Source of the DNA: Basidiobolus ranarum
Lineage: Eukaryota > Basidiobolomycota > Basidiobolomycetes > Basidiobolales
Length of the DNA stretch: 44,615 nucleotides
NCBI GenBank assembly: GCA_040143965.1
Contig: JASJQH010000029.1
Span: 1 to 44,615 of the forward strand
Reading direction: 5' to 3'
The position numbers and the translations under genes are program-made. Below are positions 9,606 to 19,373 of this stretch, piece by piece (position 1 is the first letter of the stretch; each line of letters opens with the position of its first letter). The notes beneath the pieces are model-generated. The model did no database searches and had not been told where the DNA came from. It saw only the letters and a list, made by a program, of their open reading frames with translations.

Positions 9606-11231
9606 ATGATACGTTTGACTTTACTAGTCTCCGTCCTCTCTGCCATTGCGACTACCTCTTCTGCTGGTGTGTTTCGTAGGGAAAATCTCGAACGCGTAAC
9701 TATCGTTCATACCAACGATCTTCATGCTCATCTGGATGAGTTCAATAAGTTTGGTACTGACTGTACTGCAGATCAGATAAAGAACCAACAATGTATGGGT
9801 GGAGTTGCTCGTCAAAAGACTGTGATTGACCGTCTTCGCAAGCAGTATCCAGACCTCTATTTATTTGACTCTGGAGATCAATTCCAAGGAACCCTCTTTT
9901 ACAACTTTTATAAAGGAAATGTCACTGCCCAAGCCATGAATCAACTCAAGTATGATCTCATGACCGTTGGAAATCATGAATTTGATGATGGTCCGGATCA
10001 TTTAGCCAAATTCATCAAGCAGTTGAATTTCCCAGTGGTAAGTTCCAACATTGATGCCCGAAAGGAACCTACTTTCAACAAGGCCGTCAGACCATACCAT
10101 ATTTTCCGTAAGCATAACCTAGGAGTTATTGGATACTTAACCAACACCACTGCCGCTATTGCTCCTAAAGCCTCTAACATCACCTTCTTCGACCCCGCTC
10201 CATACGTTCAAAAATACGTTAACGAATTGCGTAGGAAAGGAGTCAAGAAGATCATTTGTGTTAGTCACAATGGCTACCAGGAGGACTTGGATCTCGCTAG
10301 ACGTACTAAAGGAATTGACCTAATTGTCGGTGGACACAGTCACACCTTCCTCTCTAGTACCTGGAATGACCCCAACTATCTAGCGTCCAAGGGACCCTAC
10401 GCCACAAACGTGAAGAATCTAGACAATGAAAATACCTACGTTGTCCAAGCTTGGGCATGGGGAAGATATGTAGGTCACGTTGACTTATATTACGATAGAA
10501 AGGGAAAGATTGCTGCCATTGGTGGGGAGCCAATTTACCTGGACCAAAAGATACCCAAGGATCGTAAGCTTGAACGTCAGGTAAAAGAATGGCGCAAACC
10601 ATTCGATGCGTTTGCTGAAGTAATCGTTGGAAAGGCCTCGGATTCCTTTGATCAAGCTTCATGTCAAAGCAAGGAATGTACTGCAGGAAACCTAGTAACT
10701 GATGCTATGCTCTGGGGACGTCGTGAATCCCCAGATGTACGTTTTGCCTTAATTAACTCTGGTGGTATTAGAGCAGGAATTGCTGCTGGTGAAGTAAGAG
10801 TACGAGATGTAATAACCATCGCTCCATTTGGAAATGCTCTCTCTGATTTGAGTTTAACTGGAAAGCAAATAGTTACTATGTTAGAAGGAGTTGCTGGACG
10901 TACCAACACCGTATTCAACAAACCAGTCACCAGTTTCATTCAAGTTTCAGGATTGAAATTCACCATTAACTCTAGTGCCCCAGCGGGCTCCAAAGTTGGA
11001 AATGTGGAGATCTTGAGTAAAGATAAGAAATCTTTCGAACCCCTAAACTCGGATACTTCCTATCGTTTTGTAACCTTAGATTTCATTGTTTCCGGTGGTG
11101 ACAACATCTTACCCGTACCGGCATCCACTCCTGCACCTTTAGATACTCTTGACTCAGTCTTGACAAATTACATCAAAGAAAAGGGAACTGTCACTCCCTA
11201 TATCGATGGCCGGATCACCATCAAGGCCTAA
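9606..11231 (+). CDS. Secreted 5'-nucleotidase (CD73-like metallophosphoesterase)
   Basis: Intronless gene for 541 residues. An N-terminal signal peptide (about residues 1-20) is followed by the metallophosphoesterase domain: HTNDLHAH (35-42), DSGDQFQGT (from 88), GNHEFD (122-127) and GGHSHTF (242-248). These carry the two-metal ligands. The C-terminal 5'-nucleotidase domain has LINSGGIRAGI, the IAPFGNAL stretch and FIVSGGDN, which shape the nucleoside pocket. It should hydrolyse extracellular nucleoside monophosphates to nucleoside and phosphate; UDP-sugar or ATP hydrolysis is possible in this family. It lacks the GPI tail of animal CD73, so it is probably secreted free or kept in the wall. 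A poly(A)-like AATAAA (11276-11281) follows the TAA by 45 nt. The absence of introns is unusual beside its neighbours and may reflect transfer or retroposition. Confidence 0.93.
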   Translation: MIRLTLLVSVLSAIATTSSAGVFRRENLERVTIVHTNDLHAHLDEFNKFGTDCTADQIKNQQCMGGVARQKTVIDRLRKQYPDLYLFDSGDQFQGTLFYNFYKGNVTAQAMNQLKYDLMTVGNHEFDDGPDHLAKFIKQLNFPVVSSNIDARKEPTFNKAVRPYHIFRKHNLGVIGYLTNTTAAIAPKASNITFFDPAPYVQKYVNELRRKGVKKIICVSHNGYQEDLDLARRTKGIDLIVGGHSHTFLSSTWNDPNYLASKGPYATNVKNLDNENTYVVQAWAWGRYVGHVDLYYDRKGKIAAIGGEPIYLDQKIPKDRKLERQVKEWRKPFDAFAEVIVGKASDSFDQASCQSKECTAGNLVTDAMLWGRRESPDVRFALINSGGIRAGIAAGEVRVRDVITIAPFGNALSDLSLTGKQIVTMLEGVAGRTNTVFNKPVTSFIQVSGLKFTINSSAPAGSKVGNVEILSKDKKSFEPLNSDTSYRFVTLDFIVSGGDNILPVPASTPAPLDTLDSVLTNYIKEKGTVTPYIDGRITIKA

Positions 11232-11416
11232 TCTCCCACCCCACCATCACTATTTGATACCACTAGCATTGTCAAAATAAACTACCGAATTCTTTATTAT
11301 CTTTGGATTCCAGTAATTTATTGAATAATAAATATTCAACATTATGATAATTTTAAAGAGCTGAAATAACGAAAACTACAAGGCAAGGGGGGTGAAGAAA
11401 TGGATGCACGAATTCT

Positions 11417-12200
11417 CTAATGCCAGAATTTCCCCACTCTCCAAGAGAAGATGACCACCACAGTAAGATAGGAGAACCAAATCAATAATACAAATCCGCT
11501 AGAAACATTAGCCCAAATCCAATTTGAAGCTAATCCGAATCCTATAACCGTCCATGTGAGTCCTAACACTAAGTAACCGAATTTTCTATGGAGTTTAAGG
11601 AATTTCTTCGTCTTCAACGTTGTTCCAAAGAGATTTGGGAAATAAACTAAAGAAGTTCCGAATATTCCTATCATTACGTAAGTAGTAGTTAGAATGATCC
11701 CCAATAGCCCGTGCCAACTGGTGAAATGCGCCTTCTTCAAGTCATTTTTATGTTGGAATATCATCAACAGTCCAATGAACAAACTTGAGATACCAAGTGT
11801 GTGTAAGATTTGATGAAAACGTATTAACTGTCTGGATTTAGGACGGACATTAGGAACCTGTAACTGTATGATGGCTTGGATATTGAGAATAATTAGTGGG
11901 AATATGGAATTGGCTCAGAGATAAGAATATACGCATACCTTCACTACAACATAGCATAAAGACGGTCATGAAAAGTGGATGTAAACTAAACAAAGAATAA
12001 TTACTAAAATAAATGACCGAGAACAGAATGACCCCAAAGGTGACCAGAGATACCCTTAAAGGTAACAAGAATGCGTTGCTAGAAAGGCTTTCTTCTTTGG
12101 GGAGGTCCTTATTAAGAAACCCGCTATTCTCTTCTAACTCACCGTTGTCGTCTAATACAAAGGGCTCCCTATTTCCGGTGGAGCTTGGCTTAGTGGTCAT
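11417..12200 (-). CDS. Cytochrome b561-domain membrane protein
   Basis: Two exons (12200-11939, 11874-11417; intron 64 nt with GTATGC...AAG) give 239 residues. A soluble acidic N-terminus of about 45 residues precedes six predicted membrane helices. Histidine-bearing motifs in successive helices, SLHPLFMT, RFHQILHTLG, HFTSWHGLLG and KLHRKFGYL, match the haem-ligating His of cytochrome b561. The protein should carry electrons across a membrane, usually from ascorbate or a similar donor to ferric iron or monodehydroascorbate. No DOMON or reductase domain is attached, so it resembles the stand-alone CYB561D type. Start chosen at MTTK, because the upstream extension would add a hydrophobic segment not typical of the family. 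Convergent with the 5'-nucleotidase. Confidence 0.85.
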
Positions 12201-12654
12201 AATAGATATATTAATTAAAGAAAAGATTAAAGAAATCCACAGTCTATTCAAAATTAACAATAACTCAAGGTAAAAGGAAGGATGTATGTTGTGGGTGATT
12301 CCTACAAGGGACCTTTCTAGCTTTTACTTTGAGCATCTTGACACAAATTGATTAAAGGGGGGATTCAAAACAATGATGAAACACACTAAACACATCCAGT
12401 GTTGGTGTATTACGAAGTCCACATGAACTTGATTCTCGTAATACCAGTCACTTGATTTAATTTATCGTGAAAGTGGCATCATATGATGATTATCATGACG
12501 AGAATATAGAGTTATAGGTAGAGAAGAATCGAGGCAGTTTCTCCAGATTATTTATTATGTTTTTTTACAGAATTTTTGGTAGGTGGAGGCATGACAAACA
12601 AATATGAATGGAGTAAGGTAGGGTGGGGTGAGAGATGAGGTGAGGTGAAATCCT
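12201..12654. other. Intergenic
   Basis: About 450 bp between the start of the cytochrome b561 gene and the stop of the APSES gene, both leftward. A-T-rich; presumably the b561 promoter. No further feature seen. Confidence 0.5.
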
Positions 12655-15232
12655 CTATGAAATGTCGTTGGTACTTGTCATGGACGGTGTGGACCTAGAT
12701 GTGGTCGAATCGTCTACAGAAGAAGCACACGAAGACCATTCATGCATGGACAGTGTGTTAGTTTGATTGTTGGCCTTTTGAGCCACGGTCACCATTAATG
12801 ACGATGCGTTGGTAATAATGTTTGAATCAGTTACGGTGCTGGCGAGTACTAAGGACTCATTATTGCTTTCCGTAGGAGGTATCCGCTCACGATCCCGGAT
12901 CGCTATCATGAATCTAGTTAATCGGTCAATATCGATTTTGGAATTGGAATCGGAATCCTCTAATGTATGAAGTAAAGGGTCGAGCAATTCATCCACTTTA
13001 CCAACAGGAACATCACAACACGCCGCTATCAATTTTTTGTATTTCCCTTCAATTGGGCTGAGTGGTGGGGAGCCTTCAATCCTTGCTTCGGTTTCTGGTG
13101 ATCCGTGTGTTACTGAATGCAGTGATATGTGTGCTTGGACGTTAGGCGCAGCTGTGATGTATTTGCGGAGTTGCTCGTCTTTCTGCTTGAGTGTTCGTTC
13201 CAATTGACTCACCTTCATTTGCGCTTCGATCAAGCGGTTAGCCTGTGATTGGGATTCGCTCGCAACACGTCGGTTCTCCGAGAGTTCTTTGCTGATAACT
13301 TTGATATGTTGATTCATCTCACGTAATTGGCGTTTTTTGGCTCGGAGCTCTGTGGCATATACAGAATCAAGCTCTGTGGCCATATTCTGAACAGCTTAAA
13401 AAGATGGAAGAACTGGGGTTTAAAATTGGTTCGAATGATTCATTTGCAAAGATCAGTCAGTACCTTGAACAAACTCGAGGCATTGCTTTGAGGGGCCACT
13501 TTCTTCCCCATCTTCTGAATCCGAATTCATCTGGAAACTGGATAAATCCGGTAATCCATGTAAATCACTAGCGACAGACTCGATCTACATACAATAACGA
13601 AGATGGTTAGAAGCCAGGAAGATATCAAGTAGAGATCTTCATTGCTGCTTACCTTATCTTGAAGGTTCAAGGTGTCGGAGGTCTTCGTGATTTCCTTCAC
13701 TAATTCGATATCATTTGGTTTCGCACCATTTTTGTTGGAGATCTCTGGGTTTGCTCCAGCCTCTAGTAACAATTTTATCAAGCTTCTGGTATTCTGTCTA
13801 GCAGCAATATTTAATGCAGTATCCCCTTTTTTATCCTGTATGTCAAGTATATTTGGATATACGTTCGGATGCTCTGAAAGCCAATTCAGCACCGTTTCCA
13901 TATAATAATTGGCAGATAAAAGTCGACTCTTGGTATTCCCCATGGCGGCAATATGATGAAACACCGAACGTTGCTTGTGATCAGTAAGGGGTAGATTCTC
14001 TTGCAAGACCTCTAACATTTTGGGGAAAGTACGACGATCGTAGTTGTTCGTAACCAGAACCGCACGTATTAATGGAGATTCTTGATTGGTATTTAATCGC
14101 AGGCTATTAGCACCCTTACTTATCAATTGCTCAAGTACTTCAACATGACCTAAGGCGGCTGCCCAATGGACTGCACTGTGACCCTGTTCATCGATGGACA
14201 AATCGAAGCTGAACTCAGCTGGAGGGTCAGGTCTATTAAGGATTTCTGGCAACTCCGTTGGCTGATCGCTCATAAAGATCCCCATAAGAGCCGTTCTGTA
14301 AGGATCACTAGGGTTTGGAATTTCTTTAGCAGCATTGGAAATACGTCGGGAAGGAATAGTTTGAGAATGACCATTATTAGATATTGGTAGAATTGTAGGT
14401 GAACCATTTGGTTTGTTCTTTTTCCTTGGTGGCTCAGAAGTTCTATTATTCGAAGGAAATGGGGATTTTTCTCCCATTAAATTTGGATTCATCGTACTCT
14501 TCAAATTCTCCGATTTGGTACGCTTCAAAACGGGGCTTAGTGGGGGAACTGGGGGACTTTGTTTCCTCTTATGACTATTAATACTAGCAGTTTGGGATTT
14601 CTGAGCAGCAATAGCCTGTTCTCGGGCTTGCTCTTTCGTGGGGGTTTTATCTTTGGATCCATTGGCGGTTGGATTGTAGTATAACAATGGATGAAGACAT
14701 TCCTCAACTTCATATTGTTCGGCCAATTCCACCCCTCTTTCAAAAGGAACCCTAAAAATAAGGAAGAGAAAGTTAGAGTTTCATATTGCACTACGGTGAT
14801 ATTTTGAAGAACAGGATAAAGTCACTTCTCTGGTGAGTAGTAGTAATAAAGAAGGGGAAAGAAAAATGAGAATTGAATAAGAGATCTAAGTATACACCTG
14901 TCACCTCATCATAACATTTTTAACCGAGAAAAAAGGGTATATAGATAGATAGATAGGTAGATAATTCAATAAGTAAAAAATAAACTCTCATACCAAGTCC
15001 CTTGATATTTTCCGTAACCACCTTGAACTTTTTCGTGTGTACCGTGTAACACCTCTCGCTCCAAAATTTTCGTTCTTTTTCCTTTCTCGATTCCGGCTAC
15101 TTTAAGTATCTGTGTAGCGTTTAAATAAGAATCACAACGTCGACGCATGACTGCGATACCACGACACATCATTTCATAGACCGGAACCCCGGAATATACT
15201 GCAGAATATATCTTACTTATATCAAAGGACAT
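12655..15232 (-). CDS. APSES/KilA-N ankyrin transcription factor (MBF/SBF DNA-binding subunit)
   Basis: Four exons (15232-14994, 14751-13653, 13584-13464, 13394-12655) give 732 residues. The N-terminal APSES domain (about 1-105) reads [53 protein letters not shown] and, across the intron, YQGTWVPFERG, close to Mbp1/Res1/Swi4. A basic, Pro/Ser-rich linker with NLS-like PRKKNKP follows. Ankyrin repeats occupy about 245-400 ([37 protein letters not shown]). The last exon encodes a heptad-rich coiled coil typical of the Swi6-binding C-terminus. The protein should bind MCB/SCB boxes and drive G1/S transcription in a heterodimer. Exon 4 needs an AAG acceptor at 13395; the nearby CAG would break the frame. 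An in-frame ATG at 15259 would add nine residues, so the start is uncertain. Confidence 0.92.
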
Positions 15233-16349
15233 AATATTGACAAAATAACGGAAACTCAACTATGAAATATGATAAGAAGAAAAATTCGAGTAAAAATGAC
15301 TATTCAAGAAGTTGGACGGTAAAGTTTGTATATACGAAGTGGGCACTTCTGGGGAAGTAAGAAAAAAGTTTTCGATAAAGAAAAGAAAAATTATAGCAAA
15401 AAAGTGACAAAGAAAAGGGGCAAAAGTCAAGTGTACTGAGAAAGCAAACTAGATAAGAACAGAACCAACGTACTAAAAGCGCAAGGGCACAAAGGATAAA
15501 CAAATCTAAGAATAAACTGAACAAGCGGGGTTGAATATGGGTTTTGTATATGTGAGGAAGCTGTTAGATTTTGAGGTCAAAGATTAGTTTAAAAGCCGTT
15601 ACTAAAGCTGTCCACATAGGGTGTGTGTTTACACGTACCCAAGGCGTTATCGTACCAAGGTGGAATGGTGAAACCTATTTGGTGGATGGAATCTTTGTTG
15701 TTGATCGTTGGATACACTCAAAAAACTGCCCTAAATTGGACATCCATTGAGTGGAGCGCAAAAAAGGGGTCGAAATAACTGATCCTCAAGAGATTCCAGA
15801 CATAGGATATCCACCGGAAACACGTGCCTGGGGTTTCCATCTTTGTCAAAGTTTTGATCAAAGCTCAGGTAGGTACACCAATGGGGACACGAATAAATGA
15901 AACGCACTGCATCCTTTTGTGCAGCGAATCACAATACTGCCCCTTGACAGGCAAAATTTGCTAACACTAGCTAAGTAATCACTAATTCTATCGATTGACA
16001 CCACTACTAACGGTCTTTCATGTATTTTTGACAAATGATTTGTTGGATTCCGGTGTGAACAGTTTCATTACGAGAAAAAGCCCTGTATTATGGATGTCCA
16101 TTGATCTATGATAAAGGCATTAGTAGAAATTAGTAGACGTCGTAAAACATCCCACCAAAGACTAGCCTTGACGCAAGTAGCCCATGTAACCAAATCACCG
16201 GTTCACGAGTTGTTCTGCGATCAACGTAAACTTTCAAGCATCTGGGAAAGAGGGAGTATTTATAGACAAAAAATGAGGTCCATATCCTTGATCCCCAAAA
16301 GAATGAGATCCCCACCTTTGCTTCTAGCCTGCCCATTCTACTTTCCGAT
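15233..16349. other. Intergenic, divergent APSES factor / PTRHD1 promoters
   Basis: About 1.1 kb between divergent genes. No ACGCGT (MCB) box and no conserved open frame seen; two overlapping open frames at 16108-16429 on opposite strands look like chance. Confidence 0.5.
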
Positions 16350-16905
16350 ATGGCTGAACCACTATGTATGTTCGTGGTAGTTCGTAAAGATCTTGTCAAG
16401 GTAATATAGCGGTCTACACTCCTATACAACTCTATATGTAGAGATATTAAGCGTGCTCATTTTGAATATGTTTAGTCTTTAGGATGGCCCTTAGGAAGGT
16501 GTGCATTTTTTATACTCTAATTTTATTATGAAGGCTTTGCTCAACATTTTCAAAAGTATCATCACTCAGGCGTGTCATGCTTCTACTGCTGCCTTATGGA
16601 CTTACAGGGAAGACCCTAGAACACAGGAATATGTGTCTAATCTAGATGGCATGCACAAAGTTGTTTTAGAGGTTAGTCCGGGTCAGAACTTTGAGAAATA
16701 CACTTGTACTAAAACTTGCTCTGGTTTCAAGACTAAGAATCTGAATGGGCTGAATACCGTCCAGGAGAAGTTAAAAGACTTGAATATCCCGTACAAAGAA
16801 TGGTTGGAACAACCCGAGAATATAGTCACTTGTCTCGCCACTGTACCAGTGCGTAAGAGTGAAGTTAAAGATGTCTTCAAAAAATGTCAATTATGGAAAA
16901 GTTAA
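16350..16905 (+). CDS. PTRHD1: PTRHD1-like peptidyl-tRNA hydrolase 2 domain protein
   Basis: Four exons (16350-16400, 16476-16498, 16557-16671, 16732-16905) give 120 residues of Pth2 fold. Spliced motifs match the PTRHD1 branch: VVVRKDLVKSLGWPLGSIIT, QACHASTAALWTYREDP, MHKVVLE followed by TKNLNGLN, and KEWLEQPENIVTCLATVP. The last, containing WLEQPENI, is highly diagnostic. The third intron (16672-16731) is exactly 60 nt with no stop, so an unspliced reading shows a false 20-residue insertion. Its GTTAGT donor, TACTAAAA branch point and CAAG end, together with the family alignment, identify it as intron. Exon 2 is only 23 nt. Pth2 enzymes release peptides from stalled tRNA, but activity of PTRHD1 members is uncertain. 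AATAAA at 16919. Confidence 0.88.
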
Positions 16906-17101
16906 GCATAGAAGCAAAAATAAAAGATAGATTTGTTGGCTTCTGGAAATGAGTATAAGTTTTATTCGGAATGAATACAGTGATATGTACATCGATAGAA
17001 TTAGACTGAAGGCTGTTGCCTTACAGATTCTAGACCAAGATATAAGATCTAGGGAAAGGATCCCTGTGCAAGAATATAAATTGTTGATTTAAAAAAGCAT
17101 A

Positions 17102-18216
17102 TTATTGGAATGACAAGAGACGGGGCTTAAGGGGTGAGCCGTCGATTAAATCTTCCATACGAGCGGGATATTTACGGCCACGACTAGAGGGGAAGAAACC
17201 GTGGAGTTGAATTACGTGCAGAAAATCAATGTAGAGATGATCGAGAAACTTACATGCACATTCCGAACTTAATCGCGGCAAGGTTAACTTTTCTCAGTGG
17301 TTTATCACTGACATCAAATGGATTGTTGGGGGACATTTGTGGACCCAAAAACTTAGTCGTTCTGATTTTGGTGGTTACCACCTCGACTTTAGGTTGTTGG
17401 TTGTGTTGCTCAATGGGCGTGATGGCTGATTGCTCCGAAACAGCAGAGGAGTATGATGCCAAAGAAGAGTTGTCAGACGATACATCCGAGTTTTCTGGAG
17501 GCATTGTGACAACAATCTCTGTCTTGGTCTCAAGCTGATCATCAACCACCTTGGAGTTTTTGAACACCATCTCTGTGTCCCACAAATAGCGTGGCTGACA
17601 TGGTAAATCAACATCTTTGATAATGTCCCAAATGCTAAAACACAAATATTTAGATCATTTCAAAGAGCACCCTCCCCCCAGTGGATAGTTACATATATTA
17701 GTGAATAGTTACCTTCTACATGCTTTCTCGGAGCTAAACATGATAAAAGGCGGATCACAATTAATAATTAGTTCCAAGCATCATTTGCCCATCACGAGAC
17801 TGAGATACATTGATTACTCACCTCAAATCAACCTTTTTCCTCTGGGTAACTATTCTTTTAACGTTAGGTAAGGCAGCCTCCGAAGTTATGTCGAACGGAT
17901 TCCCCGGTGAGCTTCTAAAGCTATTTACAAAGCGTGCAGTTTTTAGCGTATGTTCACCAGAGGTGGTTTTAACAGTAACCTCTTTTGACACTAGCTGATC
18001 AACTTCAGGAACGTTAGGAGCACCAGGCTCTTTAGTATCGGTTACCTCCTGTGAGTCTTTAGCTGCAGAAGAATCTATTGAGGTAGTCTCTGTTTCTTCC
18101 GGACATCCACACAAGTTCACTCGAGGTGGCGAAAAGTAGTCACCAACATAAAATGGGTTATTTCCGTGGTCAAGCTCAATGCCACGAGAAGGTTTTCCAC
18201 ATTGAATACATGCCAT
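17102..18216 (-). CDS. Unrecognised protein with three NPF motifs
   Basis: Four exons (18216-17822, 17733-17713, 17634-17254, 17183-17102) give 292 residues; phases agree and introns have GT-AG ends. I do not recognise the family. The N-terminus MACIQCGKPSRGIELDHG and a later NLCGCPEE hold four Cys that could bind zinc. The middle is Ser/Thr/Glu-rich and likely disordered. Three NPF tripeptides occur: NNPFYVGDYF near the N-terminus, SPGNPFDI and SPNNPFDV. The last two lie in similar settings (SPxNPFD followed by a basic VKRI/KVNL stretch) about 150 residues apart, suggesting an internal repeat. NPF is the classic ligand of EH domains in endocytosis, so an adaptor-like role is conceivable (inference). 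Exon 2 is a 21-nt microexon whose splicing is needed to hold the frame. The upstream GTG at 18240 is not used as start. Confidence 0.65.
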
Positions 18217-19373
18217 TGCTAAATATCTGATACAGTCCACCGAGAAGTTAGGTTTGAAATAAGGGCGAAATATAAAGTATACGAACAGAAATATAATAAC
18301 CGGGCAATTCTATGCAATTAGGAACAACTTATATATAGGTGCTTTGCGGTACAGCTATCAAGGGTTTGAGAGAGTAACTTAAAGGGTAGGATATTTACTT
18401 GAAGAAGTGCCAGTACTGACTAGCGACTAACGTATCTGCTCTAGTAGGGAAAAAAGAATACTATCCAAGCAGCCCAACCGTGATAATGTTTTCAAATAGT
18501 TACTCGGAACATGGTTCAAAAGAATCGAGGGTTTTTTGTAAACAATCAGAAGGTGTAAACAAAGTAAATGAAGCTTGTGATCTAGACAGATCAGAAGCCC
18601 TTGATGATTCGAAACATTCCTAATATAGTGCTACCAATTTGTGATTAAACTTAGCAGAAACATGCCTCTAGTGATAGTGCGAATGGGTGCAGCAGTATGA
18701 AGGGGAGTGAACAGCTTAACAGCCCCGTGACACAATGAATACTCAACAAATCAACTCCTGACATAATGAGGTGATACAGAGCTTATTAGCGCTATCTGCA
18801 TCTCCATCCCTACGCCTAATGCTGCGAAAGCAAGTGATTAAAGCGGGTGAATTAAGCCAAGAATTAAACCATTTCCAGCATTATAAATGGGCATTTCTCG
18901 AGAATGTTTTCGAAGATAATAGACAAGAGTATTAAGAGAGTTACAAAATTCCATCGATAAATTTATTGGAATTTTTCGTTGGAATTAAATACTAAAAAGG
19001 GTTTTTTGTTTCCAAACTCGATTCTTGGTTTTTATCAGTTTCTTTACTCTCCCTTCTTCCAAGTATATATTTTCCCTTGGAGTTCGAAAACACTTCCATT
19101 TCGTACAGAACTATAGGTGTAACTGCGGACTAAAGAAAGAATTTGAGGAACTCGACATAGAAAAACTTCCCCCCTGTAGTTTTAGTACTCTCGCTGCTTT
19201 TTCAGTTATTTCAACGGGGAGTTTTTTCCAAGTGGAATTGGTTAGATCTATTCCTATTTTATCTCGTATCCCAAGAAAGTGGCTTGTTAAAATATTCTGT
19301 TCTTGTGTAGTTTTCGTTAACGCGTAAAACTCTACAATTCATAAAAGTCCTTTATTTCGCATCAACAAATCAC
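18217..19373. other. Intergenic, divergent promoters
   Basis: About 1.16 kb between the unknown NPF protein and NST1. An open frame at 19025-19327 has no recognisable domain and probably reads through the NST1 leader. An ACGCGT (MCB-type) hexamer at 19320-19325 lies 49 bp before the NST1 ATG. Confidence 0.5.

Noticed and set aside
13429-13437. tRNA B-box-like GGTTCGAAT
   Set aside because: It lies inside an intron of the APSES gene and no cloverleaf or A box is visible around it.
19320-19325. MCB box ACGCGT before NST1 as a target of the APSES factor
   Set aside because: A single hexamer is expected by chance every few kb; no second copy nearby.
19025-19327. 100-residue open frame upstream of NST1
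   Set aside because: Ser/Phe/Val-rich with no recognisable domain, directly before the NST1 leader; best taken as chance.
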